The notes under the pieces: generated by a model
The model's input: the letters and a program-made list of their open reading frames with translations, nothing else
What the model was told of the DNA's origin: nothing
Database searches by the model: none
Assembly: GCA_026413255.1 (NCBI GenBank)
Contig: JAOCZO010000014.1
Location: 186,001 to 250,000 of the forward strand
DNA: 64,000 nt
Direction of reading: 5' to 3'
Origin: Fereydounia khargensis
Taxonomy: Eukaryota; Basidiomycota; Ustilaginomycetes; Urocystidales; Fereydouniaceae
Shown here: positions 1 through 9,534 of the stretch, one piece after another
Layout of the letters: every line of letters starts with the position of its first letter
Numbering within the stretch: the first letter of the stretch is position 1
Translations under genes and position numbers: made by a program

Positions 1-502
1 CTGCTGAGCTTGATGATGATGATGATGATGATGATGCTGAGCCTGAATCAGAGTCCGAATCAGAGTCCGGATCCGAGTCGGTCGAGCTCGAGCTGGAACT
101 GGAGCTGGTATCTTGATCATCTTGATCCTGCTGTTGCTCTCCAGGCTTGGACTTTGGCTGTGACTTCTTCTTCGCCTTGCGCCGTTGCTTCTTGGCCTTG
201 AGGTACCTCTGCTTTGCCTTGGTCTTCTCCTTGGGCCCATTCACGGCTCGGTTGAACGACTGGCGGAGCGCAGGGGCGGCGTTGAGACGAGATGGGTGGA
301 TCTTGAGACCGACAGAGGCTGCTACCTGTTCTGCGGTTTGTGATGATGTAGGCTCGTCGGTGCTTCCGCTGGCAGGCTGGGCGAGCTTGCGCTTCTTGGC
401 GATACGCTCGTTGAGAGCATCCAGCTTGGCCTGGTCTGGCACAGCATGCTGGCTAGATTGGTCTCCTTCCGTGGAGGCATCGAATCGCTTGATCGAGAAC
501 AT
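1..502 (-). CDS. Unidentified lysine-rich and Ser/Asp-rich protein, N-terminal part
   Basis: An open frame starts at the ATG at 502 (reading MFSIKRFDAS) and runs off the left edge without a stop, about 167 codons. Visible parts are a short N-terminus with a basic patch (IAKKRKL), a strongly basic stretch around residues 95-120 (KAKQRYLKAKKQRRKAKKK), then a low-complexity acidic tail of Ser and Asp-Ser repeats ending in poly-Ser coded by a TCA/GAT trinucleotide run at 10-35. Basic-then-acidic composition is common in nucleolar or chromatin proteins, so a nuclear location is an inference. I do not recognise the family. It is divergent from TFB4, about 300 bp away. The frame and start look sound; the function is unknown. 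Confidence 0.6.
   Translation of the reverse strand, partial: MFSIKRFDASTEGDQSSQHAVPDQAKLDALNERIAKKRKLAQPASGSTDEPTSSQTAEQVAASVGLKIHPSRLNAAPALRQSFNRAVNGPKEKTKAKQRYLKAKKQRRKAKKKSQPKSKPGEQQQDQDDQDTSSSSSSSSTDSDPDSDSDSDSGSASSSSSSSSSSA
10..35. repeat. GAT trinucleotide microsatellite
   Basis: About eight uninterrupted GAT/ATG units lie inside the partial left-edge gene and code for poly-Ser on the minus strand. Length polymorphism between strains would be expected. Confidence 0.85.
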
Positions 503-808
503 TGCGCCAACCACTGCTCGATGCTTGACGCTCGATGCTCGATGCTGATGGTGTGTATGTCTGTCCAAAGAGATTCTCAAATCTGAAATCTGAATTTCTT
601 TTTTCTGGCCGGAAATTCTTGAGGCAAAGAGGGTCTCTGCTTAGTCAGTATTACTATACACAGCATCTCCACATTTCCACATTTCCACACATAGAGCTCA
701 GCCTACAGTAATAACCCACACCTCACAAACACAACATCAGCCAGACCATATCCATCAGCGAAAGGCAGCACAGGCCTGGTCATTGGTCATCGCCCGCCTC
801 ATCATATC
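503..808. promoter_or_regulatory. Divergent promoter between the left-edge gene and TFB4
   Basis: About 305 bp separate two start codons that point away from each other. The stretch is AT-rich compared with its flanks (for example 595-612) and has repeated CATTTCCACA-like pieces near 670-690. No clear TATA box or known operator was seen. Confidence 0.5.
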
Positions 809-1890
809 ATGCCATCTTCCACCGCACCCAACTCGAGCTCCAATGCCAAATCCACCACGCAGGTGGCCAATGCCGGCTTCTCGCACCTGGCCACCTCCCG
901 CGCCGATGCTGCGAGCCGTGTCTCGCCAGACTTTCTCGTGCTCGTCCTCGATCTGAATCCGCTCGCATGGGCGGCCAGCGATGCGTTCGACCGTGCGCTC
1001 GACGCTGTCATTGTCTTTCTCAACGCCCACATTGCCATGCAGCACGAGAACGGCATCGCTGTATACGCCGCTGGCACCTCTCGCGCCGAGCTCCTCTTCA
1101 CCACTGCCCCCTTCACAAAGCAGCAGAGGGGAAACAGCACCCCGGATGCCAATACCTACCAGCACTTCAAGGCCATCGACGACCGTGTAGTGCAGGGGAT
1201 CAAGCGTCTCGCCAGGCGCATGGTCAACGAGCGATCCCAGGTCCACTCCAATGCCATCGTCACCGCACTCGCACAGGCACTCTGCCACCTCAACCGCCTC
1301 GCCCTCACAGACGGAGACGACTCGGCTGCCCCACCCTCCTTCCGCTCACGCATCCTCATCATCAGCGTATCCGCAGACGCCAGCACACAGTACATTCCCA
1401 TGATGAACACCATCTTTGCCGCACAGAAAAAGTCCATCATCATTGACGTCTGCAAGCTCCTCGGCAAGGACACCGTCTTTCTACAGCAAGCTGCCCACTT
1501 GACCGGCGGCACCTACTTTCGCATCGAATCGGGCACCGACGGCCTCCTCCAGAGCCTGCTCTCGGCTTACTTGCCTTCAAGGAGCGTAAGACAGCTTCTT
1601 TACCTCCCGACCATGGACGATGTCGACTTTCGAGCGGCTTGCTTTTGTCATCGCAAGATTGTAGACATTGGCTATGTCTGCTCGGTCTGTCTCAGCTGTG
1701 AGTGTCCTCAAAGTTCTTTTCCTGCTGTCATCTTTCGCTTCTTGTGCGCCTGACTGTGTCCCTCTTCCGCTTTCTCGATTGCACAGTATTCTGTGAGCCC
1801 AGACCACAGTGCCTCACCTGCAAGTCCAAGTATCCTGCAGACACCCTCGAGCGATTTCAAGAGCAAGTCGCCCTTACCAACACAACTTGA
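809..1890 (+). CDS. TFB4: TFIIH core subunit Tfb4 (p34 / GTF2H3), two exons
   Basis: Joined 809..1697 and 1787..1890, 330 aa. TFB4 is the p34 subunit of the TFIIH core, which works in RNA polymerase II start and nucleotide excision repair in the nucleus. The N-terminal two thirds is the von Willebrand A-like Tfb4 fold: a DFLVLVLDLNP strand near residue 40, then LLFTTAPF, and a middle stretch with IISVSADAS and IDVCKLL. The C-terminus carries the family's zinc-binding cysteines, read across the intron as GYVCSVCLSLFCEP followed by CLTCK. The 89-bp intron has GTGAGT and CACAG borders; skipping it restores the conserved Cys spacing, whereas reading through ends 19 codons later and loses the last zinc ligands. 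Length fits the family. Confidence 0.93.
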
Positions 1891-2159
1891 ATTGATACCA
1901 CACCACCCAACACGGAAACCCACGGCATGATATTGCGCGACCAAGCTGGCGCACAGCTCGACCGGCCGACAGAGGAACAATTTGTAAAATACACACTATA
2001 GCAGATACAATGTCGAGAACATATGACACAAAGGAGCAAGAAGAGGGCCGGAACAGGATTGTCCGTCAAGGTTTCGACAAGAAGGCAAAGAGGTGTGGGA
2101 CTGGGAGTGGAAAGGGGATCGAGTTGTGGAAATGTTCTTGGCAAGAAAAAGCTGGCGCT

Positions 2160-3329
2160 TTAACGGTATGCACCGTACCCAAGGTTCGGCGGCTGCGGTG
2201 GTGGCTCGGGACGGCCCGTCTGCAGTTGGTGCTGGATGACCGAGTAGGGATCATGGTGGCTGTCGTATGCGTTGTAGTCGTACGACGGCCTCGAGTAGGG
2301 TCGGTCGGCGAATGGGTCGCCCGTGTTGTACGTTGCCATGCCGTATTTGGCCTCAATGTCCGCAAGCGGGTTTTGACGATTGTAGCCTGCGCCGGCGCCC
2401 GGGCCTCCTGTGATCTGCGACGAGACAGGCGCGCCGCTGCCGTATGTACCGTCACCGCCGTCGCCGTATCGGCCACCAGTCTTCATCTGGTTCTCGTCAT
2501 CGAATTGGTCTTCCTCGTCAATCTCGTTGATGGGCTCGAACGCCGAGTCGTCGGTCGGGTGGACGAAAGGCGGAATCCTAGGACCCTGCTTGCGCTCGAT
2601 CTGCCACTGGCGCAGGAAGAGCAGCAACGTCAGCACCCAAACGACTGGAGAGAGAGACAAACGCGAGGTCAGTCAGTAAGAGAAAAAGATGAAACATTAG
2701 GGCGAGCGCTTGCTTTCATACGTACTCCAGAGGAACCACAGGAACGCGGCTTCGGCACGCTTGGTACGGCACCAGCCAGGAATCTCGGCAACGTACTTGT
2801 TCTTGAGCGGTCCAACAGCATGTGGGTCCTTTTCGGGATCCTTGCAGCCAGGAGAGATGTAAGCCGAGATGGTCTGCGTGACGGCGACGATCAAGGTGAG
2901 ACCGACAAAGATGCCGTTAGTGACCATGCCGACACGAGCTTCGGATAGGATGCGGTGGAGCTGTTTGAAGGTCTTGTACCCCGAGCGTTCATGAATGAAG
3001 GGAACCACAAAGAAGATAATCGAGACGAGCATGCTGGCGGCAGTGACGAAGAGCAGCAACCCGGTAAGGCCAGATGGGGCACCGACCCACTTCGTTTGGA
3101 AGGTGGCCATGAAGACGGCAATGAGCATGGCTACGAGGGCAAAGAAGGTCTGAAGCCCTCGAAGAATGAGGTTGACGCGAGTCGAGCGGTCGTCTCCCTG
3201 AACGATGACAGCACCTTCGCCCGTGTTGCTGATTCCAGGGCCGAAGCGAGACCCGTTGGAGCTTCCGGCAGGCTGTCCCTGCTCCTTGACTTTGCTCACG
3301 AGCTTCTTGATGGACATAAAGTCCGGCAT
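2160..3329 (-). CDS. Four-span MARVEL-like membrane protein, two exons
   Basis: Joined complement of 2726..3329 and 2160..2644, 362 aa. A short cytosolic N-terminus is followed by four hydrophobic segments near residues 54-75, 85-110, 132-157 and 190-215, then a long soluble C-tail rich in Gly, Tyr, Pro and Asp. Four spans with a conserved first-helix Arg and extended tail match fungal MARVEL-domain proteins of the plasma membrane; the exact family is an inference. The 81-bp intron (GTACGT to CCAG) falls inside the fourth span, and joining gives an uninterrupted WFLWIVWVLTLLLFL helix. The protein ends 269 bp from the TFB4 stop, so the two genes converge. Function unknown; a role in membrane domains is typical of relatives. 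Confidence 0.8.
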
Positions 3330-4443
3330 GATGGCGGTGTCTCTAGCGAGCTAGTGGGACTTTGTGAGGAGAAAGACGGAACAAAAGTGGAGGTTGAGCG
3401 AGGAGGAGAAGGAGGAGGATAAGAGGTCGGAATTGGTGGTTAAGGGGAGAGAAGGATTTCGAGTGATGCGGCGTCAGGTCGTCCGAGTCGAGCCGGCGAA
3501 GGGGGAAACGGGTGAGCAAGCAAATCAAGCATGCTGACTGGCTCGCGGAGGATAGGGGAGCCTACTCGCCTCCACCCGGGCAAGCAAAAGCAAGCAATCT
3601 TGGTCTCGTTCCGGGCTCTGTTGCCCCTGTCGGGTGGTATTTTGGTTCCGCTGCGCCCTCCCTTCACCCTTGGCCTTGGCCCTGGCCCTTGACCCTTGGC
3701 AGCCGCGCCTCATCAGCGTGCGTCGCAATTGCAGCGACTCGACCGGCCGGACTAGATGTTGGTCTCTTTCACTCTGCCTGGCTGGGCCAAGACGCGAGCG
3801 CGTGTGCATGGGCTGTGTTGGACTCGCTTCGAGCCTGCTTAGGGGCCGTGCCTAGACAGGGGGTTTCGTTTCCGAGTGGGCACCCTCCCCTTATTTTTGG
3901 TCATTTTCATTTAGCACCTTCTCTCGTACGGAAGGTGCCATGCTCTCGCGTGAGCGTGGACTCAACTCGTTGCGTGGCCCAACATGGACACGTTGAAGAA
4001 AAAAAAATAAAATAAAGCTGCCCTCCGCGCGCCTGGTTTCGCGCTCACCCTGACCCTGGCAGTGGCAGTGCCAGTGGGCAGCGGGGAGGAAAGCGTGTCG
4101 CTGGCCGAGTGCCCTGACAGTGAAACAAGACTCAAAGCACAATCCTGCGAGTGCAGCGCAGTGCAGTTGGCAGCCAACGCGCCAGCCTGTCTGCCCAACA
4201 TTTCCAGCCAACGACAGCCCAATTTTTTACTGTGCTTCACTCTCGGCCCGGACAGGACGTGCACACCACTCTGCCCCAGGGCCACGGAGAGCTAGCAGCC
4301 TGACTGTCCAGCTGACTGACCAGCTGGCTGGATGATGGACGGGCTCTGATGAGCTAACGTCCTCGCCACCATCGCCACCAGCAACAGACACCAAGGTTTG
4401 GCCACCAACTCTTCCACCGTCTTGCAAGTACGCCTTTCACACC
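3330..4443. other. Intergenic region between divergent membrane-protein genes
   Basis: About 1.1 kb between two starts pointing apart. It holds CT/GA-rich leader-like DNA next to the MARVEL-like gene, GGCCTTGGCCCTGG-type simple sequence near 3670-3700, and an A-rich run at 3996-4014. No open frame in it shows recognisable protein features. No TATA box is evident. Confidence 0.5.
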
Positions 4444-4887
4444 ATGTCCAATGTCGCTTCCACCAAGGCCAGCCAGCCCCGCTCTGTATCATGGAACCCG
4501 TACAAGGTTGTCGAGCGCAAAGTGTTTGAGCTCAAGCGCAACATTTGGTCTACCTTCGCATTCGGCATGCTTGAGCCCTGGGAGATCATCCTCGTCCGTA
4601 AGTAGCTTCTTCCGTCTCGGCCTACCTTGATCAAAAGCCAGTCTGGTTGACTGATAGACTTATGCCGAAACACCATCACAGTCACATTCGTATCAGTCAT
4701 CTCAGGCCTTCTATGGTACTCGCTCTACTTCCACTTCCCGTCCCACATCCGCGTCGTTCTTCGCAGGACTGCCTACTACATTTACGGCAGCACTCCATCC
4801 TTCGCCAATGCCACGTCCTCGGCCACTGTGCTGAGTGCCGAGTCGCCAGTGCCAGCTGCCGTCAAGCTGGCCCACAGCGAGCTCTGA
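4444..4887 (+). CDS. Small activating subunit of serine palmitoyltransferase (ssSPT-like), two exons
   Basis: Joined 4444..4597 and 4682..4887, 119 aa. Small SPT subunits are one- or two-helix ER proteins that bind the LCB1/LCB2 dimer and raise its activity in sphingolipid synthesis. Residues 17-47 contain the WNPYKVVERKVFELKRNIW lead-in and the family hallmark MLEPWE (42-47), followed by a hydrophobic helix across the splice junction (LTFVSVISGLLWYSLYF) and FPSHIRVVLRR. The intron is 84 bp, GTAAGT to ACAG. Neither exon alone is a long open frame, so the gene is easily missed. The Ala/Ser-rich tail of about 35 residues is not conserved. The LCB2 partner lies at 42.9-45.1 kb. High confidence because the hallmark motif spans both exons correctly. 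Confidence 0.88.
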
Positions 4888-6331
4888 GCAGTGCTTGGCC
4901 CACCTTTCTTCTTTCTCAATCGGCACAACACACATTCATCACCATGGACGGAGCATTTGTTCGGCTTCTGCCATTATACCTGGCTAGACTGTTCAACCCT
5001 GGGGGTTTAGATACACTGCGTTCCTCTCCTGCGCGCACGACTTGGGTTCACATTCATAAAGAAATAATGTACTATCACTGGTTAGCTCAAGTTCAGAAAG
5101 GGCGTAGAGCACTGCAGGTCTGACTTTTCGATATTTAATGAGGCGATGTGATGGCCAGGCTATCAGTAGCACCACCACCACAAGTGGGGAAAGAAGGGGT
5201 CCCGACCGAGACTAGGGTCAATATGGCAGCGTCCGTCAGCCTAGCCACGCGCGCGTGAACTCGCTCGCTCGTTCGCTCCCCTCACTTGGTTTGTCATGCT
5301 CAAGTCTTAACGGCTGTGCAGTCGATCAGCCGATGGTTCTATTTTCGGCCGTCTCGGTTCCGACTCCAAGATAGAATAATTAGTGGAATCATAACAATAA
5401 CTGGAGCATCATGTGTTTCTAGATAAACTGATTTACTTGCGTTAGGATAGGACCGTTCTTTGTTTCGTACGGGAGTCGGTTTTCTGTCGGTCGCGGTTGA
5501 TGCACGCTTGCAAACAAACAGGTGCAGCAGAGGCCGGTGCGGACATTGCGTAATGCCGACGCAGAGACTGGAAACTCGCGAGTGTGGAGGGCGACATGCC
5601 GCAGACCACAAACAGTGACGGCCCATGGTTTCGCACACGACGTAATCTCCGAACTCCAACCCCTGTTCTCCCGTACCGCACCTGGAACAAGCAAGTGGAG
5701 GCTTTCACCCAACCCACGTTCCCGTTCGCCCGAGGTTCTTCTCACTTCTAAGTATGGCACCGAAAGTGACCAACCGGATTTCAGCAGCAGCTTGTTCAGC
5801 CTAAGAGGCGGCGACTCAACCAGGGTCAATATTGTATGACATGGTGATGTTATGCCCTCCAGCTGCAGCCGCTCCCTATCAAACTCCACTTCCAAGTGCA
5901 CCCTACCTGGGCCCATTTCGCGATCCTTTCCACGAGATCGGCGCAGTAGAGACAGACGATATGCCGAAGTGTGCCGTGATGACAGTACCGTCAACCGTCG
6001 GGCGCAACAGGCAGGACCTCCGACCAGCGACTCAGCACAGTGATGCAACCCAAACTCCTTCCAAAGTGGAGGACGACCGGTCCTTATCGAGCCAAGTGTC
6101 GTTGAGATCATCGTTTCGCACCAGCATGCCAGCCAAGCGCTATCACAGTGTCGTTTGACACGGCTCTGCCCGCCCGCCTGTCGTGTGTGACCACATGTCT
6201 TCTCCCTGACCGGGTTCTGACAGACACGCAGACACATATATACGAGGCTCACCCGCATCTAAATAAAGCTCTCAATTTTCCAAAAACACAACCTTCTTCA
6301 TCTTTTCCAAACCTCGTCCATCAGAAGAAAA
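4888..6331. other. Intergenic region upstream of the alcohol dehydrogenase
   Basis: About 1.4 kb. Open frames up to 279 codons on the minus strand show no domain, no biased composition and no plausible splice partners, so I read it as non-coding. The last 100 bp hold a TATA box and an A-rich leader before the dehydrogenase start. Confidence 0.5.
6237..6242 (+). promoter_or_regulatory. TATA box of the alcohol dehydrogenase gene
   Basis: TATATA sits 90 bp before the ATG at 6332, in an otherwise GC-rich stretch, followed by an A-rich leader ending AGAAGAAAAATG. Position and context suit a strongly transcribed gene, which agrees with the biased codon use of the coding region. Confidence 0.6.
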
Positions 6332-7417
6332 ATGTCCGCTTCCGACGCAAAGTTCCTCGGCTGGATGGGCCATGACGCTGACAGCGTTGGCAACCTCAAG
6401 TGGGAGGAGTTCGAGCCCAAGCAGTTCAAGGAGACCGACGTCGAGATCTCCATCGAGTGCTGCGGTGTCTGCGGCTCGGACCTCCACACTCTCCGCAGCG
6501 GTTGGGGCCCTACCGAGTACCCTGTCTGCGTTGGACACGAGATTGTGGGTACTGCCACGCGTGTTGGCAGCGAGGTCAAGCACATCCAAGTTGGCCAGCG
6601 TGTCGGCGTTGGTGCCCAGAGCGGCTCTTGTCTCGACTGCGACTCGTGCCACGATGGTCTTGAGCCCTGGTGCGAGAAGGGCATCGTCGGCACTTACAAC
6701 GGCAACTACCCCGATGGCTCTGGCAGGTCCCAGGGCGGTTACGCTACCCGTGCCCGTGTCCCTGCTCACTTCGCCGTGCCCATCCCCGAGGGTCTCGACT
6801 CGATCGTTGCTGCCCCTCTGATGTGCGGTGGCGTCACCGTCTACAACCCTCTCAAGACGAACGGCGCTGGTCAGCCCGGCGTCAAGCGCGTTGGTATCTC
6901 TGGTATCGGTGGTCTTGGTCACTTCGGCCTCATCTTCGCCAAGGCTCTTGGCGCCGAGAGGATCCTCGCCATCAGCCAGACTCGCAGCAAGGAGAAGCTC
7001 GCTCGTGAGCTCGGTGCCACCGACTTCCTTGCCGCTGCTGAGGGTGACGATGCCTACAAGCAGCACGCCCGATCGCTCGACCTTCTGATCACCACCAACA
7101 ACAACGCCGATATGCCCATTGACAAGTACCTCAGGCTGCTGCGACCTGGTGGCAAGATGGTCGCCGTCGGTCTCCCCGAGGACCCGCCCATGCCCACTCC
7201 TCTCGCTCAGATGGTCTTCACTGGTGCCTTTGTCGGCGGCAGTCTCATCGGTGGGCCCGGTGTTATCAAGGAGATGCTCGAGCTCGCCGCGTCGCAGAAC
7301 CTCAAGCCCCTCATTGAGGTCCGCAGCCTCAAGGACGCCAACCAGGTTGTCAAGGATATGGAGGCCGGCAAGCCTCGATTCCGATACGTCATGGTCAACG
7401 AGGACTACAAGAAGTAA
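6332..7417 (+). CDS. Zinc-dependent alcohol dehydrogenase, ADH6/cinnamyl type
   Basis: Single exon, 361 aa, the usual length for medium-chain dehydrogenases. These enzymes reduce aromatic and branched aldehydes with NADPH in the cytosol. Catalytic zinc ligands are visible as CGVCGSDLH (about residue 47-55) and GHEIVG (about 70), and the structural zinc site as four cysteines in GSCLDCDSCHDGLEPWC. The Rossmann motif GISGIGGLGHFG lies near residue 190. The strand after it ends in SQTRSKEK, with Ser/Thr/Arg/Lys in place of the acidic NAD-selective residue, which points to NADPH. Start context is AGAAAAATG behind a TATA box. Nearly every codon ends in C or G, which produces a long meaningless antisense frame. 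Substrate cannot be told from sequence. Confidence 0.93.
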   Translation: MSASDAKFLGWMGHDADSVGNLKWEEFEPKQFKETDVEISIECCGVCGSDLHTLRSGWGPTEYPVCVGHEIVGTATRVGSEVKHIQVGQRVGVGAQSGSCLDCDSCHDGLEPWCEKGIVGTYNGNYPDGSGRSQGGYATRARVPAHFAVPIPEGLDSIVAAPLMCGGVTVYNPLKTNGAGQPGVKRVGISGIGGLGHFGLIFAKALGAERILAISQTRSKEKLARELGATDFLAAAEGDDAYKQHARSLDLLITTNNNADMPIDKYLRLLRPGGKMVAVGLPEDPPMPTPLAQMVFTGAFVGGSLIGGPGVIKEMLELAASQNLKPLIEVRSLKDANQVVKDMEAGKPRFRYVMVNEDYKK

Positions 7418-9534
7418 TCTTTCGTTGTCTCTCCGCACCTGACCTGCACCTGCACCTGCATTCCCCACTTTGTCTCCCCTTGTATTTAACATATGCATCT
7501 TTGCTTGATTTAATGTTCTGCATTGTTCTTCCATTTGCGTTTGTATATTGCGTTTTTGAAAACGAGGCATAAGGCACGTCCGTCAGTCCTCGGCGTGGTC
7601 ACCTGTTTGCTCGCTGGGTACAGTAAACAGACGAACACATGGGCACACTCACATGCCCTGAGCATCTAAATTTGCGCACGAGAGCGGAGCGAGGTGTCTG
7701 TCTCTTGCCAAGGCGGGTGATGTAGCCTTGGACGCCGGCTTCCGGAAATCTTCGAGAGGCTTGCACTTGCCGGTGAAACTCAGATCTGCGCGTTCTTTCA
7801 AGGGTACATGACAGGAACATGTGCTGGCGCAGCATCCTGCATCAACAACGACCCTATTGTGCCTTGCGTTTCGGCTGGAGTTCGGCCTTTTTGACCTGCT
7901 CGCTTTTTGTTTGCAGTACATCTGTGACCGATCTGCTAGAGCAAGCGTTTTGGTCATTGTTGCCATTGGCTGGGGCGGTGCCATTCTTGGTCTCGGCTGC
8001 AAGACACATTGGGAAGGGAAGCAAGAAAAGGTACGTGCAGTGCAAGCCAACAGGGCAAGAAAAAGAACAAAAGGCGAACGTGGGCTCGATGACGAGACAG
8101 AAGTGATCCCTCGCTTGCCTGCCAAGCTCAGTGTGGCATTCGGACGCGCCGAGCGCTCGCGCCTAACAAGCCTTACTGGACTCAATCCTTACCGTACCTC
8201 GGGTTTGCACTGGGACAGTGGCCGTGAATGTGTGAAAATGGCAACGGTGCAAAAGAATCGCCCAGACTGAGTAGAGAAGGAAGGCATGTGTGTCGGAACG
8301 TCCGTCTCGGTGAGTGGCCAGCGCTGCTGCGTGTCGAATTGTCTGCCGTGTTTCTTTCTCGTCCCCTCACATCCGCCCCTGCACCCAAACGGCAAGGCCC
8401 CATGGCGCTCAACGCGTGTCCGTGCCGGCAGAGACATGTGCTCTCTCTGACTCTCTCTGGTTGCTTTTTATCCTCTACCTCAACATTCGAGGGAGGAAAG
8501 CGATGAGAAAGAAAGGGGGAAAGAACGCAGATAAGGCTGAGGTGTATGCGCGCTCAACCTTCTAGCAATGCAGTGCTGTCGGGACGTCGAGGCTGGCAGG
8601 CGAGGCCGGCGTGCCTGTTCTGCGTTTTCTATCTGTCACCTGTTTGCTCTCTCTCTGTTTGTCTCTCTCACCGCGCAAGTGCTGAACCCAAGTCACTTTC
8701 ATGGCTTGATTGATTGCCCTTGCCGAACTCGTGTCGGGAGCTCCGAAGGCCCGTCTGCCTCGAGTGCCTCGCATTTTTTATTTTTCTCAGACTCTGTCTG
8801 CTCAGACTTTTTTGGCCTGGCATGGATGAGACTTGATTCATTCATTCACTCAGCCCCGCCAACCCAGCCAAGCCCAGCCAGCCAACCCGACAGACTCGCA
8901 GGCTCGCGCCGCACGTTGCCCGCCAAACCCCAACCCTCGCTCCACTCGCAGAACGGCCAACAACTAGGCCCTACCGACGGCCTGCCACTCTGCTCCCTCT
9001 TCCCTCTGCAGACTTCTTTCTTTCTCCTCTCTCTACACACCATCACTCCATCACACTGTACCTTCAGCACCCATAGTTGCTACTCGCCTTCTTCGCTACT
9101 TTCCCTTTGCGTCCAGTCCGGAACTGTGTCGCCCTCGCTGCAGCCTGCCTCTCGTTGGCGCTCACCATATTACGCCAGTCCCGCCGGTCGCCGACTCAGC
9201 GACCACGCTTTCCCGCGCGCGCTATTTCTCTTCATCTCTCTCCCCCGTGTCCCGCCTCCCGCACCGACAGTAGTCTACCCAACCTGCCTTATCAACGGCT
9301 GGTGTGACTCGGTCTCTTCCCCTTTCTGCCCATCTTTCATAGCCAGCGCATTATCAGCCAAGAGCATTCGAGTCACTCACATCGCAGTCACTGCATCTCA
9401 CCGGGCACATATCTAGCAACGACGTTTCAATCTACCGGCATGAAGGCATCGCTTCATAACTAACATCGTTTTGCGTGTCCGTCTGCGGTCTTGTTCGTCC
9501 AACGCCTTCTTGCTCGCACCTTGCTGCTACAAGT
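7418..9534. other. Long intergenic region and leader of the PAS-type kinase
   Basis: About 2.1 kb. The first 200 bp look like the dehydrogenase 3' end (T-rich, 7470-7560). The stretch 8600-9530 is CT-rich with CCAGCCAACC and CTCTCT runs and reads like a long transcribed leader. An open frame at 8568-9416 is low-complexity Ser/Pro sequence following this CT bias, and I do not accept it as coding. Confidence 0.5.

Noticed and set aside
5419-6258. 279-codon minus-strand frame before the dehydrogenase
   Set aside because: No domain, no codon bias, Arg/Ser/Cys composition typical of random GC-rich DNA, and it overlaps the dehydrogenase promoter.
6272-7570. 432-codon frame antisense to the alcohol dehydrogenase
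   Set aside because: It follows from G/C-ending codons of the sense gene; the translation has no domain, and the sense strand is an unmistakable dehydrogenase.
8568-9416. 282-codon frame before the PAS-type kinase
   Set aside because: Ser/Pro/His-rich translation of a CT-rich leader; it stops before the kinase start and is in a different context from coding DNA.
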